This document shows, piece after piece, positions 1 through 8,418 of a DNA stretch of 64,000 bases. Each line of letters begins with the position of its first letter. Position 1 is the first letter of the stretch. The position numbers were made by a program, and so were the translations under genes. The notes under the pieces are model-generated. The model made no database searches. It had not been told where the DNA came from and worked only from the letters and a program-made list of their open reading frames with translations. This DNA comes from JANSWY01 sp965228955 (GTDB taxonomy: Bacteria; Bacteroidota; Bacteroidia; Cytophagales; Cyclobacteriaceae): assembly GCA_965228955.1 (NCBI GenBank), contig OZ245848.1, forward strand, positions 62,001 through 126,000. Reading direction: 5' to 3'.

Positions 1-729
1 CTTCAGAGTCTCACCAGCCTTCAGTTCTTCTGTGAATTTTGTCAGGTGACGGTTGTAATCATAGTCCTCATGAACAATTCTCGAAGCGATATGGTGCTCA
101 TCTGGGAATAGGTAACTTATGGAAGCTGCCAGATCTAATTTGCCAGTAGGACTTTTGGCAACTGAAGTCATCAAAGGAATTTGCACATGAGGCCTGTCTA
201 TAACTGAATAGTAATTTCTTACATCGTTAAGGTGATCGGGAGCAATGATTTGATTGGTAGGAGTTACGGAAATGTTCTTTTTTGCCTTGATTTCAAATTC
301 AATGAAGGCGGAATATGGTAAGTGCCTCAATGCCATCACTCTTTGGGTAACTGATGCCTTTCCAGGAACCTCAAACGAGGTTTCAAAAGCAGCTTCCTTC
401 ATGTTTAGCGACTGCTTGAAATTTTCAATATTGGATGCCTGGATATTGATACCATCAACAATTAATGACATATCCAAAAAGTTGAATCCTTTTAAGATAT
501 TGGAAACTCTTCCTCTCCCATATAAATCGAATGCGCCATTAAGTACGATATCCTGAATTGACAAGGGCTCAGGAGCTGAGACAATTCCAATCATACCATT
601 TGCTGTGGTGATACCGAAATAATTATTGGGGTCGATATCCGACGCTTCTATTGTCCAGGTATTGTTTTTCTGTGAAAAAAGCTGAATTGTTATAGCTAAG
701 GCTAAAGCCAAGAGGGAAATTTTCTTCAT
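1..729 (-). CDS. Exported GH65-like glycoside hydrolase/phosphorylase, N-terminal part (cut by window edge)
   Basis: The gene starts at the ATG read from 729 and runs off the left edge; 243 codons are open with no stop. It begins with a signal peptide (MKKISLLALALAITIQLFSQ). The following sequence (YFGITTANGMIGIVS near residues 38-52, then LNGAFDLYGRGRVSN and KGFNFLDMSLIVDG) has the look of the N-terminal beta-sandwich of family GH65 enzymes (maltose, trehalose or kojibiose phosphorylases and hydrolases). The catalytic barrel lies outside the window, so substrate and mechanism cannot be judged. An exported GH65 could complement the starch locus 13 kb away, but that link is inference. Upstream on the same strand is a CBS-domain gene, separated by a terminator-like hairpin, so this gene probably has its own promoter. 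Confidence 0.7.
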   Translation of the reverse strand, partial: MKKISLLALALAITIQLFSQKNNTWTIEASDIDPNNYFGITTANGMIGIVSAPEPLSIQDIVLNGAFDLYGRGRVSNILKGFNFLDMSLIVDGINIQASNIENFKQSLNMKEAAFETSFEVPGKASVTQRVMALRHLPYSAFIEFEIKAKKNISVTPTNQIIAPDHLNDVRNYYSVIDRPHVQIPLMTSVAKSPTGKLDLAASISYLFPDEHHIASRIVHEDYDYNRHLTKFTEELKAGETLK

Positions 730-751
730 TTTCTTTACTACTTCAAATACT

Positions 752-787
752 ACAAAATAAAACCTGACTTTTAGGATGAGTCAGGTT
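752..787 (-). terminator. Intrinsic terminator after the CBS-domain gene
   Basis: Read on the minus strand, a perfect 9-bp stem (AACCTGACT / AGTCAGGTT, arms 779-787 and 761-769) with a 9-nt loop is followed by TTATTTTG. It lies between the stop of the CBS gene and the ATG of the GH65-like gene. Confidence 0.75.
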
Positions 788-815
788 ACGGTAATTTAAT
801 ATGTTTTCTGATGAT

Positions 816-1268
816 CTACCAGGTGGTTCCTTTAAGTTCTCTTGCCGCTCTCATTACATCTCTCCTGCTTATCTGCCCTTTCAATTTCCCATTTTCTACC
901 ACTGGAAATCTTCGTACTGCTCCAGATAGAAACATATTGGCTGCATCAAGAACATCCTTACTGATATCAATTGTTTGAACATCCTTTGTCATGTAATCAC
1001 TTACAATTCCTTTTCCAGAAGGAAGATTCATGTAATTTGATTCAACCATGACTTTCAAACAATCTCTTTCTGATAGTACACCAACTAGGTCACCGTGCTC
1101 ATTTAGAACAGGACCTCCGGAAATTCTTTTTTCCAGCATGATATCAATGGCCTCATCAATTCCCTGATCAGGGGTGAAGGTATGTAGGTTGGTGGCCATG
1201 TATTTGGTGATTGATTCGTATTGTACGGTGGAAGTTTCTTGCTCTTCTCTCTTTCCTGTAAAGTTCAT
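816..1268 (-). CDS. CBS-domain pair protein
   Basis: This 150-residue soluble protein consists almost entirely of two CBS domains (about residues 22-80 and 88-146). Each shows the usual pattern, for example ISGGPVLNEHGDLVGVLSERD in the first and FPVVENGKLKGQISRRDVM in the second. Stand-alone CBS pairs typically bind adenine nucleotides and act as regulatory or sensing modules. There is no attached enzyme or membrane domain, so the partner is unknown. The start ATG at 1268 fits a full first domain. A hairpin terminator follows the stop, suggesting a monocistronic unit. Confidence 0.85.
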   Translation of the reverse strand: MNFTGKREEQETSTVQYESITKYMATNLHTFTPDQGIDEAIDIMLEKRISGGPVLNEHGDLVGVLSERDCLKVMVESNYMNLPSGKGIVSDYMTKDVQTIDISKDVLDAANMFLSGAVRRFPVVENGKLKGQISRRDVMRAARELKGTTW

Positions 1269-1666
1269 ATTAGGTAAGGTTTTTTAGTTGTAGAAATATG
1301 TTTTTGAATGCAATTTTTTTGCGGAGAGTGTATTCATATTAATATTTTTTTTGCATTATTCCAAGAGAATTTCTTATATTCAACATCTGGTAAATGGAAA
1401 AATAAATTTCAAAGGCGGGAAACTTATTTCTCAAAAATCCAGTTGATACTATGTTTGGATGAAAGTATTTTTGACCCGATGCAGTTTTTTCGCTATATTC
1501 GCGGTTCTTTAATGCTAAATTTTCATTCAGATTCAGGGGTGAAAAATACCTGATCAACTGAGATTTGAGCCAGCTTGTCGAATAAGGACAGGGAAATGAA
1601 ACATTTACATTAATATTTACTTTATTTATAAGTACGACAGTATTTTAAAAACTTTAGAAATTTAAT
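1269..1666. other. Intergenic region between the divergent CBS and rpoD genes
   Basis: This gap of about 400 bases has no convincing gene: short open frames on both strands lack a protein-like composition. It contains a good candidate rpoD promoter at 1443-1473, which would leave a 5' leader of roughly 190 nt. I could not identify a riboswitch or small RNA in the leader by eye. Confidence 0.6.
1443..1473 (+). promoter_or_regulatory. Candidate Bacteroidota-type promoter for rpoD
   Basis: TTG at 1443-1445 and TATTTTTG (TAnnTTTG) at 1466-1473 are separated by 20 bp, the spacing expected for the vegetative promoter of this phylum. A second overlapping -7-like motif, TATGTTTG, sits at 1450-1457. 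Transcription would start near 1480. Confidence 0.5.
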
Positions 1667-2539
1667 ATGCGACAACTAAAGATCACACAATCGATTACCA
1701 ACAGACGTGAGAGCCATACTTTGGAGAAATACTTTACTGAGGTAAGTAATGTTCCAATGATTACTCCGGATGAAGAGGTAGAGTTGGCAAAAAGAATCCG
1801 TGAGGGTGATGAGCTGGCACTAGAGAAGTTGGTAAAGGCAAACTTGAGATTTGTGGTTTCTGTGGCAAAACAATACCAAAACAGAAGTCTTCCTCTAAAT
1901 GACCTCATCAACGAAGGTAATTTAGGTCTGATCAAAGCTGCTAAGAAGTTTGATGAGACAAAAGGATTTAAATTTATCTCTTATGCAGTATGGTGGATTA
2001 GACAATCAATCATGCAGGCATTAGCAGAACAGTCTAGAATTGTTAGACTTCCAATGAACAAGTCTGGTGCTATTAACCAAATCAGAAGAGCTTATGCTGA
2101 ATTAGAGCAGCAATTCGAAAGAGAGCCAACTGAGGAGGAATTAGCAGATATCCTTGACATGAAGCCAAGTGAAGTGAGAAACACACTAGGTGCTGAAGTG
2201 AAGCAGATGTCTATGGACGCTCCTTTTGGTGAGGATGAGTCTGGTTCATTGCTAGATGTATTGGAAAATCAAACTACTGGCCCAACTGATGGACAGATGG
2301 TTTTCAACGATTCATTGAAAGTTGAAACTATGAGAGCGCTTTCTACTCTTACGGCAAGAGAAAGAGAAGTGATTCAAATGAGTTTCGGTATTGGATGTGA
2401 TAATCCATTCACACTTGAAGAGATTGGAGATGCTATGGGTCTTACAAGAGAAAGAGTAAGACAGATCAGAGAAAAGGCACTTCAAAAACTTAGAGAGCCA
2501 GGTAAGAACAGAAGACTTAAAGAATTCTGTGCTGTTTAA
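1667..2539 (+). CDS. rpoD: Primary sigma factor RpoD/SigA (short Bacteroidota type)
   Basis: This is the housekeeping sigma-70 factor, which directs RNA polymerase to vegetative promoters. The 290 residues contain region 1.2 (PDEEVELAKRIREGD), region 2 with the core-binding and -10 segments (NLRFVVSVAKQYQ, DLINEGNLGLIKAAKKFD, FISYAVWWIRQSI), region 3, and region 4.2 with the helix-turn-helix TLEEIGDAMGLTRERVRQIR. It lacks the long N-terminal region 1.1 of proteobacterial RpoD, as is usual in Bacteroidota. It has its own promoter candidate and a strong terminator directly downstream, so it appears monocistronic. Confidence 0.97.
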   Translation: MRQLKITQSITNRRESHTLEKYFTEVSNVPMITPDEEVELAKRIREGDELALEKLVKANLRFVVSVAKQYQNRSLPLNDLINEGNLGLIKAAKKFDETKGFKFISYAVWWIRQSIMQALAEQSRIVRLPMNKSGAINQIRRAYAELEQQFEREPTEEELADILDMKPSEVRNTLGAEVKQMSMDAPFGEDESGSLLDVLENQTTGPTDGQMVFNDSLKVETMRALSTLTAREREVIQMSFGIGCDNPFTLEEIGDAMGLTRERVRQIREKALQKLREPGKNRRLKEFCAV

Positions 2540-2565
2540 TTGAAAAATTTTCATAAAACATATAT

Positions 2566-2598
2566 AAAAAATCCCGATTCCATAAATCGGGATTTTTT
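2566..2598 (+). terminator. Strong intrinsic terminator after rpoD
   Basis: A perfect 13-bp stem (arms 2566-2578 and 2586-2598, core TCCCGAT/ATCGGGA) with a 7-nt loop ends in a run of six T. The A-rich 5' arm makes it potentially bidirectional. Confidence 0.92.
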
Positions 2599-2623
2599 AT
2601 TTTACAATATCCTTAATTCAGAT

Positions 2624-2652
2624 TTGTTTATTCTGCCAAATCGTTAATTTTG
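2624..2652 (+). promoter_or_regulatory. Candidate promoter for the aminotransferase gene
   Basis: TTG at 2624-2626 and TAATTTTG at 2645-2652 with 18 bp between them match TTG-N17-23-TAnnTTTG. The ATG at 2672 follows about 20 bp after the -7 motif, implying a very short leader. Confidence 0.6.
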
Positions 2653-2671
2653 GCGCCAAATCGAATTAGAG

Positions 2672-3868
2672 ATGTCAAGATTATCCAACAGAATTGAGAA
2701 TCTAGCAGAATCTGCTACTCTCGCAATGGCAGCAAAAGCCAGAGAATTTAAAGAGAAAGGAATCAATGTAATCAGCCTAAGTCTGGGCGAGCCCGATTTC
2801 AAAACCCCTAAGCACATCCAGGAAGGAGCCAAACAGGCAATCGATGAAGGTAAATACTTTGCTTACCCTCCTGTGAATGGATATCTTGATTTAAGGAAGG
2901 CCATCTCGGAGAAGTTTAAGAGTGAAAATAACCTGGAGTATGGTCCAAACCAGATTGTAGTATCTAATGGAGCAAAACAAAGCATTGCTAACATCATGTT
3001 CGCTCTGTTAAACCCAGGTGATGAAGTAATTGTATTCGCACCATTCTGGGTAAGCTACACTGCACTAATCGAATTAGCAGAGGGAGTTCCTGTTTTTGTT
3101 GAAGGAGGAATTGAAAATGACTTCAAAGCAACTGCTGCTCAATTAAAAGAAGCAATTACAGATAAAACGAAAGCAATTATATTCTCTTCTCCTTGTAACC
3201 CAACAGGATCAGTATTCACTAAAGAGGAGTTGACTGAAATTGCTGAGGTTATTAAAGAGAAAGATGATTTATATGTGATCTCTGATGAGATCTACGAACA
3301 CATCAACTACACAGGAGCTCATTGCAGCATCGGATCTTTGCCAGGAATGCAAGACAGAACTATTACTGTAAATGGTTTTGCAAAAGGGTTTGCTATGACT
3401 GGCTGGAGAGTAGGGTATATAGGTGCACCTGAGTGGATAGCTAAAGGAGCAAACAAAATGCAAGGTCAGGTGACTTCTGCGAACTGTTCTATTGCTCAAA
3501 GAGCTGCCCTTACGGCATTAACAAGCGACCTTGGTCCAACTAAAGAAATGGCAGCTGAGTATCTGAAAAGAAGAGACATGGTTTATGACTTGCTAAAGGC
3601 AATCCCTGGTGTAGGCGTAAACGTTCCAAAAGGAGCATTCTACTTCTTCCCTGATGTTAGCAGTTACTTCGGTAAAAAAGCAGGAGATAAAGTGATTAAA
3701 GATGCAAGCGACCTTTGTATCCATATTCTGGAGGAGGCGCATGTTTCACTTGTTACTGGTCAGGCATTTGGAGCACCAAACTGTGTGAGATTGTCATACG
3801 CTGCTTCAGAAGAAGATTTAAGAGAAGCGATTAAAAGAATTAGCGAGGTGCTATCGAAACTGAGCTAA
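2672..3868 (+). CDS. Class I pyridoxal-phosphate aminotransferase (aspartate aminotransferase type)
   Basis: This cytoplasmic enzyme of 398 residues has a normal length for the AspC/AAT type I fold. It transfers amino groups between an amino acid, most likely aspartate, and 2-oxoglutarate. Visible hallmarks are SLGEPDF near residue 37, CNPTG at 175-179, D205 and Y208 contacting the cofactor, the Schiff-base lysine K238 in GFAKGFAMTGWR, and R246. Subfamily specificity (aspartate versus aromatic or prephenate) cannot be settled by eye. It lies downstream of the rpoD terminator with its own promoter candidate. Confidence 0.92.
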   Translation: MSRLSNRIENLAESATLAMAAKAREFKEKGINVISLSLGEPDFKTPKHIQEGAKQAIDEGKYFAYPPVNGYLDLRKAISEKFKSENNLEYGPNQIVVSNGAKQSIANIMFALLNPGDEVIVFAPFWVSYTALIELAEGVPVFVEGGIENDFKATAAQLKEAITDKTKAIIFSSPCNPTGSVFTKEELTEIAEVIKEKDDLYVISDEIYEHINYTGAHCSIGSLPGMQDRTITVNGFAKGFAMTGWRVGYIGAPEWIAKGANKMQGQVTSANCSIAQRAALTALTSDLGPTKEMAAEYLKRRDMVYDLLKAIPGVGVNVPKGAFYFFPDVSSYFGKKAGDKVIKDASDLCIHILEEAHVSLVTGQAFGAPNCVRLSYAASEEDLREAIKRISEVLSKLS

Positions 3869-3951
3869 AGACTATTGCATGAGAGGCAACTTACCCCAAA
3901 AATGATGTTGATCATGCGAATTCGATATAACTGAATTGATATATAGTTCTC

Positions 3952-4956
3952 ATGAAATATAAAGACCTGGAATCGGTATTTAAGGCCTTCGAAAAATTGA
4001 AGGTCTTAATTATCGGTGATGTAATGATTGACGCCTACGTTTATGGCAAGGTAACCAGGATTTCTCCTGAAGCACCAGTTCCGGTAGTCAACGTTACCAA
4101 GAGAGAAAACAGACTTGGCGGAGCTGCAAATGTAGCTTTGAATATCCAGGCGTTAGGAGCTACTCCCATTCTATGTTCCATAATCGGTGATGATCCGGAA
4201 GCTGATATGTTTAAGATGCTTCTTAAAAAAAGAGGAATCACCGACAAAGGTATCATCAAAAGCGGCAAACGAATTACCACCGTCAAAAACAGAGTTATTG
4301 CCGGGTCTCAACAGATGATGAGGGTTGATACTGAATCAATTCGGGCTCTTGACAATATTGAAGAGAAAGCATTGCTGGATCATATCAAAAAACTCATTGA
4401 TGAAGTTGACCTGGTAATTTTTGAGGATTACGACAAGGGATGCCTCAATGAATTTGTTATCACAGAAGCGATCAAATACGCAAATGCTCAGAAAATCCCG
4501 ACTTCTGTAGATCCAAAAAGAAAAAACTTCTTGTTCTACAACGACTGTACACTTTTTAAGCCAAACTTAAGAGAACTGAAGGAAGGCTTGAGAAGAGATT
4601 TTGATGCTGAAAACAACGAAGAGTTGTTGGAAGCAGTCGGAGACTTACAAGAAAAACTGAATTTCAAAAAAGCGCTGGTTACCCTGTCTGATAAAGGTGT
4701 TCTTTTATACGAAAAGAAAAGTCACGTTCGTATCAACGCACATTTAAGGCGAATTTCTGATGTTTCGGGAGCCGGAGACACAGTTATTTCAATTGCTGCT
4801 TTGTGTAATTCATTAGGGTTACCACACAAATTTACTGCTGAGTTTGCAAATCTTGGGGGGGGGATTGTTTGTGAATATTTGGGTGTTGTCCCAATTGAAA
4901 AAGAAAGATTGTTCCAGGAAGCGCAGGAAAATGATATATTTGAGCTACTGGCTTAA
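3952..4956 (+). CDS. rfaE1: PfkB-family D-glycero-beta-D-manno-heptose-7-phosphate kinase (RfaE1/HldE kinase-domain type)
   Basis: The 334-residue protein resembles the kinase half of HldE, which phosphorylates heptose-7-phosphate on the route to ADP-heptose for lipopolysaccharide. The N-terminus has GDVMIDAYVYGKVTRISPEAP (residues 22-42), the RLGGAANVA substrate region near 54-62, and the PfkB signature SGAGDT with catalytic base D276. There is no nucleotidyltransferase domain, so that step must be encoded elsewhere. A run of nine G (4855-4863) encodes G302-G304 near the C-terminus; the present frame is intact and continues into IVCEYLGVVPIE as expected. The hybrid kinase gene starts 5 bp after the stop. 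Confidence 0.85.
   Translation: MKYKDLESVFKAFEKLKVLIIGDVMIDAYVYGKVTRISPEAPVPVVNVTKRENRLGGAANVALNIQALGATPILCSIIGDDPEADMFKMLLKKRGITDKGIIKSGKRITTVKNRVIAGSQQMMRVDTESIRALDNIEEKALLDHIKKLIDEVDLVIFEDYDKGCLNEFVITEAIKYANAQKIPTSVDPKRKNFLFYNDCTLFKPNLRELKEGLRRDFDAENNEELLEAVGDLQEKLNFKKALVTLSDKGVLLYEKKSHVRINAHLRRISDVSGAGDTVISIAALCNSLGLPHKFTAEFANLGGGIVCEYLGVVPIEKERLFQEAQENDIFELLA
4855..4863 (+). repeat. Homopolymeric G9 tract inside the heptose kinase gene
   Basis: Nine consecutive G form three GGG glycine codons (residues 302-304). Such tracts are unusual in this AT-rich, well-mixed coding DNA and are prone to slipped-strand indels. Confidence 0.9.
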
Positions 4957-4961
4957 ATAGA

Positions 4962-7301
4962 ATGCGTAAGACTCTAATCATTTTCTGGATCTTTTCCAGC
5001 CTGTTCACAACCTCTAATCTAACTGCTCAGAATACCCAACCTGTAGCAAAGGATGGAATATTGGATCTTAGCCAATGGGATTTTGATAATGGAGATGTTC
5101 TGCTAAATGGAGAATGGGAGTTTTATTGGCAAGAGTTGTTATCAGCGCAGGAAAGCTCAACAAATAAAAAGATCATACAGTTTCCACAACTGTGGAATGA
5201 CATGGATTTGGATGGAGTTAATATAGATTCCAGAGGTTATGCTACGTATCGTTTGAAATTAATTCTTCCTCCAACAAGACCAAGTCTGGCAGTGGAATTA
5301 CCTGATTATTATTCAGCATATGAGTTGTTTATTGATAACAGATTATTCGCAACTAATGGGAGAGTAGCTGTTACTGAAGATGAATATATACCGAAATTCC
5401 TTCCAATGACTCGTGCATTTATTGCGAGAGCTGACACGGTTACATTGACATTGCATATAGCAAATTTTGATCATTCTAAAGGAGGAGCAAAACTTCCGAT
5501 CACCCTCGGCAAATCAAATGCATTATTCTCAAGGAGAGTCACCAATTTCTCTTTGGATATTTTCTTGACAGGTAGTTTAATGATGGGAGGTCTGTTCTTT
5601 TTAGGCCTATTTCTGTTTGGAAATCAGTCTAAACCATTGCTCTACTTTGCATTATTCTGTATTTCGTACGGCTACAGAGTAATTGGTTCTGACCTATATG
5701 CACTACATTCTCTTTTTCCGGATATACCTTGGCAATACACCCTAAGATTAGAATACTTAACACTGCACTTAAGTGGCTTCTTGTTCTTAAAATACCAAAG
5801 TGAGCTGTATCCAGAGGATTTGCCAAAATGGTTTTATAAGATTTTCTCAATTCTATTCATTGCTCTTTCAGCTTCTATTTTACTTCCAGCTTACTACTTC
5901 ACACAAACAGTCGAGCCATTCTTTGTGCTGTTGATTGCTGGAATCCCAGTGGTGATTTACGCACAGATTAGAAGCGTAATCATGAAGAGAATTGCAGCAC
6001 TTTATATAGTATTGAGTACACTGGTAATATTGTTTGTTTTTATTTACAGTTTCCTTGATTACTTCAGTGTACTGGAAGGTTCGGTTTACGTTACTTTTTC
6101 ATGTTATATCATCTTCTTCTTCTTACAATCTTTAATACTTTCATTTAGGTTCAGTTTTAGATTAAAAACAGCCAAAGAAGCAGCGGAGCAGGCAGCAGTA
6201 GCCAAAACTGAGTTCTTGTCCACTATGTCTCATGAGATTAGAACGCCTTTGAATGCAGTGGTTGGATTGACAAATTATTTAATTGAGGAAGAACCAAGGG
6301 ATGATCAAAAGGATAGTTTAGATACACTAAAATTTGCTTCTGAGAACTTGTTAGCATTAATCAATGATATCCTTGATTACAATAAGATTGATGCTGGAAA
6401 GATTCAGTTTGAAGAGAAGCCAATCAATATTAGAGAATTATTGAGTGGTATGGTCTCAGCTTACAAAAAAGTTGCTGGAGATAAGGGCGTAGATTTTTAT
6501 TACAATTCTGATGATAATATCCCAAAATTCATTTCTGGTGATGCCACAAGATTGAATCAGGTATTGACTAATCTGGTGGGTAATGCCATTAAGTTTACGA
6601 AAGAGGGACATGTTAAAATCACCATTGATTTAATTGCCAGAGTTGAAAACAGAGTGGCTATTAAATTCACCGTGGAGGATACTGGTATTGGTATTCCTGA
6701 GAATAAGATTGGTCAGATATTCAAAAGCTTTACTCAGGCTTCCAGCTCCACGACCCGCGAGTTTGGAGGTTCTGGATTGGGTTTGACCATTACTGATAAA
6801 CTGTTAAAACTTCAGGGAGTTTCATTAAATGTGACAAGTGAAGTAGGAGTGGGATCTAAATTCTTTTTCACTCAATACTTCCCGGTTTATGTTCAAGAGG
6901 AAGAAGAAGCATTGATAGCGTCAACAAAACCGAAAGATCTTGCAGGACATAAAATTCTATTAGTTGAAGACAATCCAGTCAATGTAATGGTGGCAATGAA
7001 ATTCCTCACAAAATGGAAGCTCAATGTAGATTCTGTTGAAAACGGAAGAGAAGCCATGAAAATGGTCCACGAAAATAAATATGATGTAATTCTAATGGAT
7101 CTTCAAATGCCAATTATGGATGGTTACAACGCTACAAAGGCCATGAGAAATAGAGGAATTGAAACCCCAATAATTGCTCTTACCGCTGCGGCATTACAAG
7201 ATGTAACCGAAAAGGTATTTGAAGCCGGAATGAATGATTATATCACCAAGCCATTCAATCCGGATATTCTTTATCAGAAATTGGAGAAGTATATAGAGTA
7301 A
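4962..7301 (+). CDS. Hybrid sensor histidine kinase/response regulator with DISM-type sensor
   Basis: This inner-membrane signalling protein has 779 residues. In order: a signal peptide (1-22); a periplasmic beta-sandwich domain (about 30-185, with GEWEFYW at 50-56); a seven-helix membrane region (about 198-400) typical of 7TMR-DISM sensors; a HisKA domain with phospho-acceptor H424 in FLSTMSHEIRTPLN; an HATPase domain (N541, DTGIG at 573-577, GGSGLGL at 602-608); and a receiver domain (about 663-779) with E669/D670, phosphorylation site D713 and the conserved K in ITKPF. There is no DNA-binding output, so phosphotransfer to another protein is likely. The ligand is unknown. It lies 5 bp after the heptose kinase gene, suggesting co-transcription. 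Confidence 0.93.
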   Translation: MRKTLIIFWIFSSLFTTSNLTAQNTQPVAKDGILDLSQWDFDNGDVLLNGEWEFYWQELLSAQESSTNKKIIQFPQLWNDMDLDGVNIDSRGYATYRLKLILPPTRPSLAVELPDYYSAYELFIDNRLFATNGRVAVTEDEYIPKFLPMTRAFIARADTVTLTLHIANFDHSKGGAKLPITLGKSNALFSRRVTNFSLDIFLTGSLMMGGLFFLGLFLFGNQSKPLLYFALFCISYGYRVIGSDLYALHSLFPDIPWQYTLRLEYLTLHLSGFLFLKYQSELYPEDLPKWFYKIFSILFIALSASILLPAYYFTQTVEPFFVLLIAGIPVVIYAQIRSVIMKRIAALYIVLSTLVILFVFIYSFLDYFSVLEGSVYVTFSCYIIFFFLQSLILSFRFSFRLKTAKEAAEQAAVAKTEFLSTMSHEIRTPLNAVVGLTNYLIEEEPRDDQKDSLDTLKFASENLLALINDILDYNKIDAGKIQFEEKPINIRELLSGMVSAYKKVAGDKGVDFYYNSDDNIPKFISGDATRLNQVLTNLVGNAIKFTKEGHVKITIDLIARVENRVAIKFTVEDTGIGIPENKIGQIFKSFTQASSSTTREFGGSGLGLTITDKLLKLQGVSLNVTSEVGVGSKFFFTQYFPVYVQEEEEALIASTKPKDLAGHKILLVEDNPVNVMVAMKFLTKWKLNVDSVENGREAMKMVHENKYDVILMDLQMPIMDGYNATKAMRNRGIETPIIALTAAALQDVTEKVFEAGMNDYITKPFNPDILYQKLEKYIE

Positions 7302-8330
7302 TTACCCAGCACTATACTCCTTCACATGCTCAATAAAACACCTTACCTTATCAGGGTCGGTATCAGGGTAAACTCCATGTCCAAGGTTTGCAATATGTCT
7401 CGCTCCTTTAAATTGATCCAGCATTGATTCTGTTTCCTTTTTTACTTCGTCATAAGAACCATATAAGGCACAAGGATCAAGGTTTCCTTGAAGTGTTTTG
7501 GTATTACCGTATAAGCTTCTTGCATTTGCTACATCCATGTTCCAATCAAGTCCAATCGTGTTGCAATTAAGATCCTTCATTGAAGGAAGAGCAAAATAGG
7601 CCCCTTTCGCAAACGTAGTGATAGGTACTTCATCTATTGCATCACAAATCTGCTTGATGTATTTCATAGAAAATTCCTGATAGTGTGTTGGGTTCAATAT
7701 CCCTGCCCAACTATCAAAAATTTGAATCATGTCAGCTCCAGCTTTTATTTGTTCCTTCAGGTAAAGAATAGTGCTATCTGTAATTTTCTGAAGTAATTGA
7801 TGAGCCATTGCTGGTTCCTGGAAAAGCATTTTTCTCGCTTTTGAGAAAGTTTTACTTCCACTTCCTTCTACCATATAGCAGAATATTGTCCACGGACAAC
7901 CAGCAAAACCAATTAGCGGAACTCTATTATCAAGTTCTTTCTTAGTGATCTTGATAGCTTCTAAAACGTACCCCAAATCACTTTGAGCATCCGCAATTTT
8001 GATTTTGTCCACATCAGCCTGACTGGATACAACTTCTGGAAAGTAAGGACCCTTCTTCTCTACCATTTCATATGCAAGTCCCATTGCTTCCGGGATGACT
8101 AAAATATCAGAGAATATGATGGCGGCATCCACTCCAAGTAGATCAACTGGCTGAATTGTTACTTCAGCCGCTAGGTGTGGTGTTGTAACCAATTCAATGA
8201 ATCCACTCAAACTACTTCTTACTGCTCTATACTCAGGAAGAATTCTACCTGCCTGACGCATTAACCATACTGGGGTTCTTTCTACTGCTTCTCCTTTTGC
8301 AGCTCTTAAAATGAGGTCGTTTTTCAACAT
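7302..8330 (-). CDS. hemE: Uroporphyrinogen decarboxylase
   Basis: HemE decarboxylates the four acetate side chains of uroporphyrinogen III to give coproporphyrinogen III in heme synthesis. The 342-residue length is normal. The N-terminus carries the family signature PVWLMRQAGRILPEYR, and the middle has GFAGCPWTIFCYMVEGSG and the FDSWAG segment. The stop abuts the stop of the upstream histidine-kinase gene with no spacer, so the two genes are convergent. No other heme gene is nearby. The 5' end is divergent from the serine dehydratase gene, with a -7-like motif close to the ATG. Confidence 0.96.
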   Translation of the reverse strand: MLKNDLILRAAKGEAVERTPVWLMRQAGRILPEYRAVRSSLSGFIELVTTPHLAAEVTIQPVDLLGVDAAIIFSDILVIPEAMGLAYEMVEKKGPYFPEVVSSQADVDKIKIADAQSDLGYVLEAIKITKKELDNRVPLIGFAGCPWTIFCYMVEGSGSKTFSKARKMLFQEPAMAHQLLQKITDSTILYLKEQIKAGADMIQIFDSWAGILNPTHYQEFSMKYIKQICDAIDEVPITTFAKGAYFALPSMKDLNCNTIGLDWNMDVANARSLYGNTKTLQGNLDPCALYGSYDEVKKETESMLDQFKGARHIANLGHGVYPDTDPDKVRCFIEHVKEYSAG

Positions 8331-8334
8331 GGCG

Positions 8335-8342
8335 CAAAGATA
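8335..8342 (-). promoter_or_regulatory. Candidate -7 element for hemE
   Basis: Read on the minus strand this is TATCTTTG, an exact TAnnTTTG, immediately before the hemE ATG. No clear TTG at -33 is visible, so the call is weak and would imply an almost leaderless transcript. Confidence 0.35.
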
Positions 8343-8388
8343 TAATATGATGTTAATTGGAAGTGCTGATTTGCTATCAATAATTAGG

Positions 8389-8396
8389 TAACTTTG
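8389..8396 (+). promoter_or_regulatory. Candidate -7 element for the serine dehydratase gene
   Basis: TAACTTTG is an exact TAnnTTTG lying 22 bp before the ATG at 8419. The nearest TTG (8371-8373) is only 15 bp upstream, shorter than usual. Confidence 0.4.
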
Positions 8397-8418
8397 TAAT
8401 ACCCAAAAATGATTAGTT

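Noticed and set aside
254..556. 100-codon open frame on the plus strand
   Set aside because: It is antisense to the GH65-like gene, which has a signal peptide and family motifs in the other strand.
1308..1557. Two short overlapping open frames on opposite strands upstream of rpoD
   Set aside because: They lack protein-like composition and overlap the candidate rpoD promoter at 1443-1473; more likely untranslated leader.
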